A stretch of 64,000 nt of DNA from Pectobacterium sp. CFBP8739 (GTDB lineage: Bacteria; Pseudomonadota; Gammaproteobacteria; Enterobacterales; Enterobacteriaceae): positions 62,146 through 126,145 of the forward strand of contig NZ_JACDRR010000007.1 in the NCBI RefSeq assembly GCF_013449375.1. Direction: 5' to 3'. Both the position numbers and the translations under genes were made by a program. Each line of letters begins with the position of its first letter. Position 1 is the first letter of the stretch. A model generated the notes under the pieces. That model worked only from the letters and a program-made list of their open reading frames with translations, searched no databases and had not been told where the DNA came from. Of the stretch, positions 27,363-36,203 are shown piece by piece.

Positions 27363-28877
27363 TCATCTGCGGGATGCTGGAATCTTTGTTTCAGTCGGTT
27401 TATTTCGCATATAAAAAGTCATGCTAATCAGTAATATCATGGTCAGAGCAACCACGGCATGTAACGTTGTGATGACGCCAGCGGAGAACGCAATTTTCCC
27501 TGCGCTAATCACTTGTTCAGCCTGAGCAGAGAGTAGTTTCGTGGCAACAAGAATTGTCTGGTCGAGGCTATCCCAAGCCACAGAGGGCAGTTGAATATTG
27601 TCCGGCGGATTAAATGTTCTGGTATAAAAAGATGCAATAATGCTCCCCATTACGGCAACACCAAGTGTCCCACCCAGTTCATAGGAAATGCCTTCCAGCG
27701 ATCCTGCCATACCGGCTTTGTCTTCTGGGGCACTTATCATGATCGCGGTCGAAGACACCGACATCATCCCACCTAACCCGAACCCGGTAAGCCCGAGCAC
27801 AATGGTTTGTAGTAACAGAGTATTTTGTTCAGGCAGAAAGGTAAAAAGAGCCAAGCCAGATGCCGCAAGGAACAGCGTAAGAGCTAACATACGCTCGATA
27901 CCAATACGGAACAGAAATGCCCCGAATAATGGGCCAGCCACCAATGCCCCCGCCGCGATGGGGAGGATAAATAACCCAGCTTCCAAGGGCGTGAAAGCAC
28001 GGACAAGCTGGCGCTCCTGGCTAAGGACAAATTGCAGGCCAATCACGATAAAGCTGGCAAAAAATGCCCCTGCTGTGCCAAGAGCAAACCTCGTGTTACC
28101 AAAAAGACTGAAATCAATAATGGGTGACCGGAGCGTCTTTTGCCGCAGGATGAATCCCCAGGAGAATGCGATCCCCATAAGGAGCGCGATAATGACCTCA
28201 TTCCAATGGATTTCGGCTTTCAGTAAACCTTTTAGTGCGTAGAGCAACGCGATTAATGCCACCGTCAGCAGCGCTGATGTCAGAGCATCCCAATAGCGTT
28301 CTGGATTGCCCGATATCGGCGGGATTTTGATGAATGTAAAGAATAGCGTTAGCAAAACGATCGGCACATTGATCAGGAACACCGCTCCCCACCAGAAATG
28401 TTCGAGCAGAACACCGCCTAATATGGGGCCTAACGCTGAGGCACCCGCCGAGACGGAGCCCCAAACACCAATGGCGATGGCACGCTCATGGTCATGGGTG
28501 AAAACGACGCGAATAATAGAAATGGTTGCAGGGAGCATGATGGCCGCCCCTACTGCGAGGAGCCCCCTTGCAACAATCAGTAATTCAGCCGTGGGAGAAA
28601 ATGCCGCCATTGATGATGCAGCGCCGAAAACAACCAGACCCGCCACAAACATTTTCCTGTGGCCTATTCTATCGGACAGCGTGCCACATCCAGGCAGTAA
28701 GCCAGCCATAACCAATGAGTAAGCGTTAACCATCCACAGTTTTTCTGACGTCGTTGCGTCAAGTTCGTGGGCAAGGACAGGAAGTGCGACATTCAGCACC
28801 GTCATATCAATGCCAACAAGGACGAGGCCCGCAGAGACAATAGCAAGCACCATCCAAGGGTTTTTTTCAGCAATCAC
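27363..28877 (-). CDS. MFS drug transporter, DHA2 (14-TM) family
   Basis: A 504-aa proton-coupled efflux permease of the QacA/SmvA type. It has about 14 hydrophobic helices, the motif-A-like GTLSDRIGHRKMF between helices 2 and 3, the antiporter motif C in helix 5 (SAGASALGPILGG), and the conserved DMTVLNVALP of helix 1. It likely exports quaternary ammonium or similar cations. Translation begins at a GTG that overlaps the TGA of the upstream TetR gene (GTGA), implying tight coupling and regulator-pump feedback. Confidence 0.92.
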   Translation of the reverse strand: MIAEKNPWMVLAIVSAGLVLVGIDMTVLNVALPVLAHELDATTSEKLWMVNAYSLVMAGLLPGCGTLSDRIGHRKMFVAGLVVFGAASSMAAFSPTAELLIVARGLLAVGAAIMLPATISIIRVVFTHDHERAIAIGVWGSVSAGASALGPILGGVLLEHFWWGAVFLINVPIVLLTLFFTFIKIPPISGNPERYWDALTSALLTVALIALLYALKGLLKAEIHWNEVIIALLMGIAFSWGFILRQKTLRSPIIDFSLFGNTRFALGTAGAFFASFIVIGLQFVLSQERQLVRAFTPLEAGLFILPIAAGALVAGPLFGAFLFRIGIERMLALTLFLAASGLALFTFLPEQNTLLLQTIVLGLTGFGLGGMMSVSSTAIMISAPEDKAGMAGSLEGISYELGGTLGVAVMGSIIASFYTRTFNPPDNIQLPSVAWDSLDQTILVATKLLSAQAEQVISAGKIAFSAGVITTLHAVVALTMILLISMTFYMRNKPTETKIPASRR

Positions 28878-29416
28878 TTAGGGGCTCTCGTCATATCAAT
28901 AAGGTGGTTCATGAATGCATCTATATTTTGGGGCGTAACGCCAAACATGTGGCCGAGCCAGATACCATCAGCAGCAAATCGGGCATTTTCGAGTTGTAAC
29001 TCGGTTTCACCGTATCTTTGTAATAAATCGTTTAACCACTTACCCCATATCATCCGCAACTCAGGTACTGAAAGCGTGGTAATCCATAGTGGTCCGTAGT
29101 CGGAGTCAGCCCCAGTTTCAAATACGAGCTGTACATAAGCTCGCGTAAATCGACCATAAGGATCAGGGTCTGACGACATTCTTGTTATTAAATCGTGTTT
29201 GAACTCCTGCAAGAGGTGCTCGAAGACAGCGCTTACCAGAGCATGTTTATTAGTGAAATGATGGAAGAGGCCGCCTTTCGTCACGCCGGCATCCAAAGCA
29301 ACAGCCTCAAGGCTGACAGCGCCAAACCCCTTCTCAAGCGCGAGTTTCTTCGCACTTTCTATCAGGTTCAAGCGGACCTTTTCAGGATCTTTTTTTCTAC
29401 GGTGAGCATTCGTCAT
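28874..29416 (-). CDS. TetR-family transcriptional repressor
   Basis: A 180-aa regulator with an N-terminal TetR helix-turn-helix (KLALEKGFGAVSLEAVALDA, then GVTKGGLFHHFTNKHALVSA) and a ligand-binding helical domain containing DPYGRFTRAYVQLVFE. It is the first gene of the unit with the DHA2 pump and overlaps it by 4 bp. It most likely represses its own operon and is released by pump substrates. The operator was not resolved in the upstream DNA. Confidence 0.92.
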   Translation of the reverse strand: MTNAHRRKKDPEKVRLNLIESAKKLALEKGFGAVSLEAVALDAGVTKGGLFHHFTNKHALVSAVFEHLLQEFKHDLITRMSSDPDPYGRFTRAYVQLVFETGADSDYGPLWITTLSVPELRMIWGKWLNDLLQRYGETELQLENARFAADGIWLGHMFGVTPQNIDAFMNHLIDMTRAPK

Positions 29417-29751
29417 GAAAGAAACATACCAGTCGGTTTGTTTTTATTCAAGCGTGTCGCTTAGAAGTTATTACATTATTCAGGACGTGGCTCGTATAGG
29501 GAAATATTAAGATTTGAGCCATATTTGGAAAGCTGAAATGACGGACCGTCGCTTACTATCTGAAACTATTTAACTTTATACGCGTAATACTTCAAGTTGC
29601 ATGTGCGTTGGATACGTTCAAATCTACTCCTAGTCGATTTGTCGTCCGAATCACTTACTTATGTAAGTTCATCGGGATGAAAGGTAGAGGACTGCCATCT
29701 CCACGTCGCTTCCGCCCATCATCGTCAGAAGACTCGCCCGTTAACACGTAT
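29417..29751. other. Intergenic region between the tetR-like gene and cyaR
   Basis: About 335 bp without a gene. It contains the upstream region of the TetR gene and the repeat-like stretch at 29585-29688 described separately. The remainder shows nothing identifiable. Confidence 0.4.
29585..29688. repeat. Diverged enterobacterial intergenic repeat
   Basis: It starts TAATACTTCAAGTTGCATGT and contains CACTTACTTATGTAAGTTC, both hallmarks of a repeat common in enterobacterial intergenic regions. The expected right end (inverted CCTGCAACTCGAAT) is absent, so the copy is truncated or decayed. A short relative of its left end occurs at 45634-45664. Confidence 0.5.
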
Positions 29752-29846
29752 AAAAAGAAAAGCCAGCTCAAGGGAGATTGAGCTGGCCAAGGAGGTGGTT
29801 CCTAGTAGTATCACTACGCTTATTTTTCGTTCTATGTTTTCTCAGC
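29752..29846 (-). ncRNA. cyaR: CyaR small regulatory RNA
   Basis: The minus strand carries a sequence of about 95 nt closely matching enterobacterial CyaR (RyeE). The 5' end is GCTGAGAAAACATA, the conserved regulatory loop is AGGAACCACCTCCTT, and a terminator hairpin GCCAGCTCAA / TTGAGCTGGC is followed by CTTTTCTTTTT. CyaR is an Hfq-dependent sRNA that blocks ribosome binding on targets such as ompX, nadE and luxS mRNAs. Its position downstream of yegQ/trhP is the same as in E. coli. The middle of the RNA is longer and different from E. coli, while the anti-Shine-Dalgarno segment is preserved. Confidence 0.93.
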
Positions 29847-29851
29847 GACGC

Positions 29852-29895
29852 AATACTAACCACAAGACCAGCGAATTGATGTGATCTGTTTCTAA
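29852..29895 (-). promoter_or_regulatory. cyaR promoter with class II CRP site
   Basis: Taking 29846 as +1, TAGTAT lies at -12 to -7. A CRP-like site, TGTGA-N6-TCTAA (29880-29895, plus strand), is centred at about -41.5, the classic position for class II activation. E. coli cyaR is likewise cAMP-CRP activated. Confidence 0.75.
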
Positions 29896-30053
29896 TATTC
29901 GTCAAAAACCCCGAGCTTTGTAACGATACCCTTGAACTCTGATGTACTGAATCGCGGTTGATCACCGTCGATAATAGCGAGCCTACGAGAAGGAAGACAT
30001 TGCGTTGTTGGAGACATTGCCGGATGTATGGGACATCCGGCGATATGATGCGC

Positions 30054-31415
30054 TTATTCCGCGTTAGGGTTGCGCGTGGTGGTGCCCGGTAGATTGCGCA
30101 GCAAGAGCGCATAGTCTAGCGAGATATCGTCCGGCACGGGCAGATAAACGATATGACCGTTACCCGGCGCCACATCAGCAGGTTGCCCTTTGGCATTCTG
30201 CATGGAGTCGATGGTGAATTGAATATTGCCGTTTGGCGTCATCATCTCCACGCTGTCGCCGCAGGAAAACTTGTTCTTCACCTCGACTTCTGCCAGCCCA
30301 TCGCGACGCACGCCGGTGAATTCACCGACAAACTGCTGACGATCGGAGACAGAATAGCCGTAATCGTAGTTTTGGTAATCTTCATGCACGTGACGACGCA
30401 GGAAGCCTTCGGTGTAGCCACGGTGTGCCAGGCCTTCCAGCGTTTCCAGCAAGGTTGGGTCGAACGGTTTACCTGCCACGGCATCGTCGATGGCGCGGCG
30501 ATAAACCTGTGCGGTACGGGCACAGTAATAGAATGACTTGGTGCGGCCTTCGATTTTCAGCGAGTGCACTTGCATTTGTGTCAGGCGTTCAACGTGCTGG
30601 ATCGCACGCAGATCGCGGGAGTTCATGATGTAGGTGCCGTGTTCGTCTTCAAAGGCGCTCATGTACTCGCCGGGGCGCATGCTTTCTTCCAGCATAAAGA
30701 CTTTGTCGGTCGGTTCGCCAATGCCCAGTGCAGGCTCAACGTTTTTCACCGCAATAGGTTCGTGCTGATGGACGATATTTCCGACTTCGTCCTCTTTGCC
30801 TTCCTGAACCTTATATTCCCAGCGGCAGGCATTGGTACAGGTGCCCTGATTCGGATCGCGTTTGTTGATGTAACCGGACAGCAGGCAGCGGCCAGAGTAG
30901 GCCATGCACAGTGCGCCGTGAACGAAGATCTCCAGTTCCATATCCGGCACGTTCTGGCGGATCTCTGCAATCTCTTCCAGCGACAGTTCGCGGGACAGAA
31001 TGACACGCGTCAGCCCCATCTGCTGCCAGAATTTCACCGTCGCCCAGTTGACCGCATTGGCCTGAACGGAAAGGTGAATATCCATCTGTGGGAAGTTTTC
31101 CCGTACCAGCATGATCAAACCCGGATCGGACATGATCAACGCATCCGGCCCCATTTCGATCACAGGTTGCAGGTCACGCAGGAAGGTTTTCAGTTTGGCA
31201 TTGTGCGGCGCGATGTTAACAACGACGTAGAATTTTTTGCCCAGTTCATGCGCTTCGTTAATGGCTTGCGCCAGCGTCTGATGGTTGAATTCGTTATTGC
31301 GCACGCGCAGGCTGTAGCGGGGTTGACCGGCATAAATCGCGTCCGCGCCATAGGCAAAGGCGTAGCGCATATTTTTCAGCGTACCGGCCGGAGAAAGCAG
31401 TTCCGGTTTAAACAT
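30054..31415 (-). CDS. trhP: tRNA 5-hydroxyuridine modification protein TrhP (YegQ), U32 family
   Basis: A 453-aa peptidase-U32-family protein identical in length to E. coli YegQ/TrhP. It takes part in 5-hydroxyuridine formation at tRNA position 34 by the prephenate-dependent, oxygen-independent route. The N-terminal TIM-barrel region starts MFKPELLSPAGTLKNMRYAF. The cysteine-rich segment EIFVHGALCMAYSGRCLLSG, with further cysteines in GTCTNACRW, is expected to bind an iron-sulfur cluster. Two FNR-like boxes lie upstream. The CyaR sRNA gene is downstream on the same strand. Confidence 0.95.
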   Translation of the reverse strand: MFKPELLSPAGTLKNMRYAFAYGADAIYAGQPRYSLRVRNNEFNHQTLAQAINEAHELGKKFYVVVNIAPHNAKLKTFLRDLQPVIEMGPDALIMSDPGLIMLVRENFPQMDIHLSVQANAVNWATVKFWQQMGLTRVILSRELSLEEIAEIRQNVPDMELEIFVHGALCMAYSGRCLLSGYINKRDPNQGTCTNACRWEYKVQEGKEDEVGNIVHQHEPIAVKNVEPALGIGEPTDKVFMLEESMRPGEYMSAFEDEHGTYIMNSRDLRAIQHVERLTQMQVHSLKIEGRTKSFYYCARTAQVYRRAIDDAVAGKPFDPTLLETLEGLAHRGYTEGFLRRHVHEDYQNYDYGYSVSDRQQFVGEFTGVRRDGLAEVEVKNKFSCGDSVEMMTPNGNIQFTIDSMQNAKGQPADVAPGNGHIVYLPVPDDISLDYALLLRNLPGTTTRNPNAE

Positions 31416-31536
31416 GGTATCTCTCGATTCTGATCACAAGTCAGGCTGCTCCGCGGCGGGAACAGTAAAGGCGGAGGATTCTAGCGTTAATAGGGGGAAA
31501 TTGCAGTAGACGACATACGAAAAGTGGGGCCTTTGT

Positions 31537-31568
31537 TTGACATACATCAATCGTTTGAAGCAAATCAA
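31537..31568. promoter_or_regulatory. Two FNR-like boxes upstream of trhP
   Basis: TTGACATACATCAA (31537-31550) and TTGAAGCAAATCAA (31555-31568) each differ from the FNR consensus TTGAT-N4-ATCAA by one base. Their centres are 18 bp apart. They lie about 120-150 bp before the trhP start, in the only intergenic region available for its promoter. Confidence 0.5.
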
Positions 31569-31589
31569 TTTTTTGGCCTAAATAAAGCA

Positions 31590-31613
31590 TGGCCTGCCAT
31601 TAATCGAGCAGGC
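31590..31613 (-). terminator. Possible terminator hairpin after yqjG
   Basis: GGCCTGC / GCAGGCC around a ten-base loop, about 15 bp beyond the stop codon of yqjG. No strong T tract follows. Confidence 0.45.
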
Positions 31614-31627
31614 CGGATAAAACAGGA

Positions 31628-32587
31628 TTAATGCGTGGCGATACGGGATTTTCCAAACGTTTCGCGATTGTGGGGCTGAGACAAATCAAGCAATGGGCCA
31701 ACCGGCACGATCCGCGTCGGGTTCAGCCAGGCAATACCGTAATAGCCCGTTTTGATGTGATCGAGATTGACCGTCTCTGCGATACCCGGCCACTGATACA
31801 GTTCGCGCAGGTAGTTCGATAGATTTGGGTAGTCGGCAATGCGCTTCAGGTTACATTTGAACGCACCGTGGTAGGCCACGTCAAAACGCACCAGCGTCAC
31901 GAATAGACGCCAGTCGGCCTCGGTCAGCGTGTCGCCGAGCATATAACGATGATTGCCCAAATGTTCGTCCAACTCGTCCAACGTGGCGAAGAGTGTGGTG
32001 ACGGCATCGTTATAGTGTTCCTGTGTTTTGGCGAAACCGGTCTTATACACGCCGTTATTGACGTTGTGATACACGGTTTCGTTCCAGCGGTCGATCTCTG
32101 TGCGCAGTTCTGACGGATAGAAATCGAGGTGGTTATCGGTCAGGCCATTAAATTCGCTGTTCAGCATACGGATGATATCTGCCGATTCGTTATTCACGAT
32201 GCGGCCTTCCACTCGATCCCACAGTACAGGGACTGATACCTTTCCGGTGTAGTCGGGCACGCAGGCGGTATACAACTGGTGCAGATAGTGAATTTCTCCC
32301 ACATGCTCACCCGCATCCTGAGGCGTGGTAAATTCCCAACCATTATCGGCGATGCGTGGGTAGGCGACCGAAAGCGAGATGATGTTCTCCAGCCCTTTCA
32401 GCTTGCGGAAAATTAGCGTACGTGACGCCCACGGGCAGAGATAGGAAACAAAGAGCTGGTAACGCCCCGCTTCTGGCACCAGCTCGGTTTGCCGAAATTT
32501 GGTTTCTTCACGGTGGAATGCGCCGTTTTTGATCTCTTCCGCCGCGACATCGCCGTTAACCCATTTGCCATTCACTAAACCTGACAT
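31628..32587 (-). CDS. yqjG: Glutathionyl-hydroquinone reductase (YqjG/GS-HQR family)
   Basis: A 319-aa xi-class glutathione transferase. It reduces glutathionyl-hydroquinones using glutathione through the active-site cysteine 51 in the family motif CPWA. The thioredoxin-like domain is N-terminal and is followed by an all-helical domain with LTEADWRLFVTLVRFDVAYH, a segment typical of GS-HQRs. It begins MSGLVNGKWVN as in E. coli YqjG. It is monocistronic and lies upstream of trhP on the same strand. Confidence 0.92.
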   Translation of the reverse strand: MSGLVNGKWVNGDVAAEEIKNGAFHREETKFRQTELVPEAGRYQLFVSYLCPWASRTLIFRKLKGLENIISLSVAYPRIADNGWEFTTPQDAGEHVGEIHYLHQLYTACVPDYTGKVSVPVLWDRVEGRIVNNESADIIRMLNSEFNGLTDNHLDFYPSELRTEIDRWNETVYHNVNNGVYKTGFAKTQEHYNDAVTTLFATLDELDEHLGNHRYMLGDTLTEADWRLFVTLVRFDVAYHGAFKCNLKRIADYPNLSNYLRELYQWPGIAETVNLDHIKTGYYGIAWLNPTRIVPVGPLLDLSQPHNRETFGKSRIATH

Positions 32588-32757
32588 ATGCTTTTCCCTT
32601 ATCTGTGCTGTTGCAGGTGACCCATGTCCCGCACGGTGTGCAGGGTGATACTCGTTATTATTGTAGGCTTAAAAGAGTAACAGCCTTGGGAAAAGAGAAA
32701 ATGACAAAATTTTCATTAAGTCAGACAGTATTTTTGACCAGCATGGGAATGAGATGG

Positions 32758-33309
32758 CTAACGTTTAGCCGCCAGCAGACCGTACAGCGCGGAATCTGAC
32801 ACCTCGCCGTCCACAATCCAACGCTGCTTTAACAGCCCTTCCTGTGTGAAGCCTAACCGTTCCAGCGAGCGAGCTGACGCCAGATTGCGAGGATCGATTT
32901 CGGCTTCCAGTCGGCTTAGCCCCACCGTTCCAAAGGCAAAATCCCGCAGGGCAGAGAGCGCTTCCGCCATATAACCTTTCCCTTGCGCACTCGCCGCCAT
33001 ACAGTAGCCGATCTCGGCGCGCTTAGACTCAATCTCAAGGTTGAACAGCACGCAGGTGCCGATCAGTTCACCGCACTCTTTAACTTCCAGACCCAGCTTC
33101 ATGTATTGCCCTGCGCACAGCGCGCTCCAATCTTCGTCAATCGCATCATGCGCCTGTTCGATGTGCTGCCAGGGCGGATGATTCCAGAAACGCATCACGA
33201 CGGGATCGGACATAAAAACGAACAGTGCAGACGCATCATCACGATAGAGTGGGCGCAGCAGCAGGCGAGGTGTCTCGATTTTGGTGGTTTCGGAAAATAG
33301 CCTGGTCAT
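32758..33309 (-). CDS. GNAT-family N-acetyltransferase (RimJ/RimL-like)
   Basis: A 183-aa acetyltransferase of the ribosomal-protein/antibiotic GNAT group. The N-terminal ETPRLLLRPLYRDDA strand, the pyrophosphate loop AASAQGKGYMAEAL and the LEAEIDPRNLASARSLERLGF segment are all canonical. The acceptor is unknown. The start MTRLFSETTKIETPR was chosen; the longest frame adds 31 unlikely residues. It is followed on the same strand by nothing closely linked, and it is preceded by the Vat-like gene 52 bp upstream. Confidence 0.87.
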   Translation of the reverse strand: MTRLFSETTKIETPRLLLRPLYRDDASALFVFMSDPVVMRFWNHPPWQHIEQAHDAIDEDWSALCAGQYMKLGLEVKECGELIGTCVLFNLEIESKRAEIGYCMAASAQGKGYMAEALSALRDFAFGTVGLSRLEAEIDPRNLASARSLERLGFTQEGLLKQRWIVDGEVSDSALYGLLAAKR

Positions 33310-33361
33310 TATCGCGAAAGCCTCTTCTGTGTGGTACGGATTCGTATGGAATGGAAGACGG

Positions 33362-34015
33362 TTACGCTGACTGATGGCAGGCTTGCAGTGCCGCAATATC
33401 ACCCGCGGCGATGATGTCCAGATGACGGGTGATTTTTTCTATCGGCCAGTCCCACCAGCACAGCGCTTCCAGCGTATTGATGACGTCTGGCGTAAAACGG
33501 GTTTTAAGGGGGTTTGCCGGATTGCCGCCGACGATCGTATAAGCGGGCACATCGGCGGTGACCACGGCGCGTGACGCAATGATGGCACCATTTCCGATGC
33601 GGATGCCGGGCATGATCAGCGCATCATAGCCAATCCAGACATCGTTGCCGATATGCGTGTCACCTTTATAAGGCAGTTCCTCTGGCTTCGGCGTCACTTT
33701 TTCCCAGCCGTTGCCAAAAATCTGGAAGGGATACGTCGACAGGCCGGAAAGCCGATGATTTGCGCCGTTCATGATAAATTTTGCCCCGCGCGCGATGGCG
33801 CAAAACTTACCGATGATTAATTTATCGCCGAGAAACGGATAGTGGTAGAGCACATTTCGCTCGAAGTTTTCCGCGCCGTCGGGATCGTCATAATAGGTGT
33901 AGTCGCCAATTTCAATATTCGGGTTGGTGACAATATTCTTGATGAAACACACTTGCGGGAAACCGGCCATGGGGTAGCGGTTATCCGGATCGGGTCCGTT
34001 CAATAGGGTCTCCAT
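33362..34015 (-). CDS. Vat/CatB-like xenobiotic O-acetyltransferase
   Basis: A 217-aa left-handed beta-helix (hexapeptide-repeat) acetyltransferase. The family's IEIGDYTYYDDPDGAENFE opening, the active-site loop around FIMNGANHRLSGLSTYPF and the repeats IGNDVWIGYDALIMPGIRIG are present. The Vat and CatB enzymes of this fold acetylate streptogramin A or chloramphenicol, and chromosomal homologues are common without a proven resistance role. Antibiotic acceptance cannot be decided from sequence. Confidence 0.88.
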   Translation of the reverse strand: METLLNGPDPDNRYPMAGFPQVCFIKNIVTNPNIEIGDYTYYDDPDGAENFERNVLYHYPFLGDKLIIGKFCAIARGAKFIMNGANHRLSGLSTYPFQIFGNGWEKVTPKPEELPYKGDTHIGNDVWIGYDALIMPGIRIGNGAIIASRAVVTADVPAYTIVGGNPANPLKTRFTPDVINTLEALCWWDWPIEKITRHLDIIAAGDIAALQACHQSA

Positions 34016-34054
34016 AACATCATAAGCTCCAATAACATCATAGGGCGATTGGTG

Positions 34055-34783
34055 TTATACCTCATTGCAGGGCGCGGCTTCCCAGCGATAGCCGATGCCG
34101 TATACCGTGCGGATAAATGAGGTCTCTTCGTCCAGCTGTTCCAGCTTGCGACGCAGGTTTTTGATGTGGCTATCGATGGTGCGGTCGGTCACGACGCGGT
34201 AATCGTCGTAGAGCTTATCCAGCAGCGCCTCGCGGGAAAACACCTTGCCCGGTTCGGTGGAAAGCGTCTTGAGCAGACGAAACTCTGCCGGCGTCAGGTC
34301 AAGGTTCTGCCCCAGATAGCTGGCTTGAAAGCCGCCTTTATCAATCACTAGCGCGGTTTCGGTTTTCTCGATGGCTTTCACGCCGTCGTTCTGCCAGCCG
34401 CAGCGACGCAGCAGCGTTCTGACACGCACGACGACTTCGCGTGGGCTGAAGGGCTTACAAATATAGTCATCGGCACCAATTTCCAGCCCCAGCAAGCGAT
34501 CGATCTCCTCGCTACGGGCGGTGACCATAATAATCGGCACGTTGGAGAACTGGCGGATAGTGCGGCAGAGCGTCAGGCCGTCGCAGCCTGGCAGCATTAA
34601 ATCCAGCAAAATGAGTGAAGGGGAATACAGCCGCACCCACTCGACGACATCGTTACCGTCGGACAGCCAGTGCGTGGCGTAGTCCGCTGCCTGAAGATAA
34701 TCCACCAGCAGTTGCCCCAGCTTGGGCTCATCTTCGACAATCAGAATAGGTGATGCCATAGCGAAATCGGATGCGGTTGTCAT
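34055..34783 (-). CDS. baeR: Envelope-stress response regulator BaeR
   Basis: A 242-aa OmpR/PhoB-type response regulator. The receiver domain has its phospho-acceptor aspartate at residue 61 ([10 protein letters not shown]), and the C-terminal winged helix ends with the VYGIGYRWE motif. In E. coli BaeR activates mdtABCD, acrD and spy in response to indole, flavonoids, tannins and other envelope stress. It is the last gene of the mdtABCD-baeSR cluster, downstream of baeS. Confidence 0.95.
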   Translation of the reverse strand: MTTASDFAMASPILIVEDEPKLGQLLVDYLQAADYATHWLSDGNDVVEWVRLYSPSLILLDLMLPGCDGLTLCRTIRQFSNVPIIMVTARSEEIDRLLGLEIGADDYICKPFSPREVVVRVRTLLRRCGWQNDGVKAIEKTETALVIDKGGFQASYLGQNLDLTPAEFRLLKTLSTEPGKVFSREALLDKLYDDYRVVTDRTIDSHIKNLRRKLEQLDEETSFIRTVYGIGYRWEAAPCNEV

Positions 34784-34828
34784 AGCTCTGCTTATTGTCG
34801 GTTTCAGGAATAGCGATCGGGATAACGC

Positions 34829-36196
34829 TTAATCCGGTACGTGCGAGGGGAGCTCAAGGGTAATCATCACGCCCCCTAATGGCGAATGTTCAGCATACAG
34901 CCGTCCGCTATGCGCCTCAACGATATTATTGCAGATTGCCAGCCCCAGCCCAGAGCCGCCGCTGGCGCGGTTGCGCGAACTTTCCGCACGGTAAAAGCGC
35001 TCGAAAATCAGCGTGAGCTGCTCGTCGGTCACGCCGGGGGCGCTGTCCTGCCAGATAATCGCCCAACGTTTATGCTGCTGCATGAGGGTAATGGTCAACT
35101 GTCCCTGCTCGTCAGTGTAGCGCAGGCTATTTTCCAGCAGGTTGTTAAATAGCTGGCTTAAGCGATCCGAGTCGCCAAACACATCAGCCTGAGTCGGTAA
35201 TTCGGTGGTAAGCGTAATCTGTTTTTTCTGGAAGCGTTCATGAAACGCGGCGATAGCAATATGCAGAAGTTGCACCACGTCCACCGCCGTTTTGCGGTAG
35301 GCCAGCGACCCGCGATCGGACAGGGTGAGCTGGTGCAGATCGTCTACCAGTTTGGTGAGCGTCGTCACCTCAGACTGGAGCGAGTGCAGCGAATGCGCGT
35401 CGGGCTTGCGTACCCCATCCTGCAAGGCTTCCAGCTCACCGCGCAGCACCGCCAGCGGCGTGCGTAATTCGTGGGAGACATCGGCCATAAACGCACGACG
35501 CGACTGCTCGTTTTTCTCCAGCGTGCTGGCAAGCTGGTTGAAATCCTGCGCTAGCCTGCCTAGTTCATCGTGTGAGCTTGCCGTCACGCGGGTGCTGAAA
35601 TCTCCTGAGGCCAAACTGTGCATGCCGTTGACCAGCCGCTTGACGGGCGCGAGCAGGCCACGCGCGGTCAGCCAGGTGGCGATGATCGCGAGCAGTGTCG
35701 AGAGCGCGACAATCAACCAACTGGTACGCTGCTGTTGTTGATCGAAGCTGATGTCGGCGTTGCGGGTTAGGCGTTCAACGGGCGAGGCAACAATCCAGCC
35801 GACTGTCTGGTTTTGCACCTGAATCGGCTGCCAGGTGCCTTCGTTCGGTATCGGTGCCGGAGAGCCGAACAGCTTGCGCTTGCCGGTATCGAGTACCCAC
35901 AGGCGCACGCGTAGCCCCTGCATATTGTTGTCGGTGTCGTTGTTCTGATCCAACGAGTGCAGCATTTTGAACACCAGCCGGTCATTGTTGCGTAGGAATG
36001 ACCAGTCGCCGTGCTGTTGATATTGTTCCGCCAGCGCGTCGCGTAGCTGCGTGACCCGCTGTTCGTTGCCGCGCTTAATGTAGTCGATAAAGCCGCGTTC
36101 GAAGCTGACGCGCACGCCCCAGTGCATGGTAATCAGCACCAGCATACAGGTGGCGAAAATCGCGAGGAACAGCTTAGCGGTGATTCCGAATTTCAT
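34829..36196 (-). CDS. baeS: Sensor histidine kinase BaeS
   Basis: A 455-aa sensor with two transmembrane helices (about residues 8-28 and 158-178) flanking a periplasmic sensor domain. A HAMP segment follows (ARGLLAPVKRLVNGMHSL), then the H-box FMADVSHELRTPLAV with the phosphorylated histidine at 242, and an ATPase domain with DSAPGVTDEQL and GGSGLGLAI. It phosphorylates BaeR. It starts 7 bp after mdtD ends, as expected for the operon. Confidence 0.95.
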   Translation of the reverse strand: MKFGITAKLFLAIFATCMLVLITMHWGVRVSFERGFIDYIKRGNEQRVTQLRDALAEQYQQHGDWSFLRNNDRLVFKMLHSLDQNNDTDNNMQGLRVRLWVLDTGKRKLFGSPAPIPNEGTWQPIQVQNQTVGWIVASPVERLTRNADISFDQQQQRTSWLIVALSTLLAIIATWLTARGLLAPVKRLVNGMHSLASGDFSTRVTASSHDELGRLAQDFNQLASTLEKNEQSRRAFMADVSHELRTPLAVLRGELEALQDGVRKPDAHSLHSLQSEVTTLTKLVDDLHQLTLSDRGSLAYRKTAVDVVQLLHIAIAAFHERFQKKQITLTTELPTQADVFGDSDRLSQLFNNLLENSLRYTDEQGQLTITLMQQHKRWAIIWQDSAPGVTDEQLTLIFERFYRAESSRNRASGGSGLGLAICNNIVEAHSGRLYAEHSPLGGVMITLELPSHVPD

Positions 36197-36203
36197 AACG
36201 ACC

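Noticed and set aside
29768-30112. Minus-strand frame of 114 codons between trhP and the TetR gene
   Set aside because: It covers the cyaR sRNA gene and the end of trhP and has no protein-like features.
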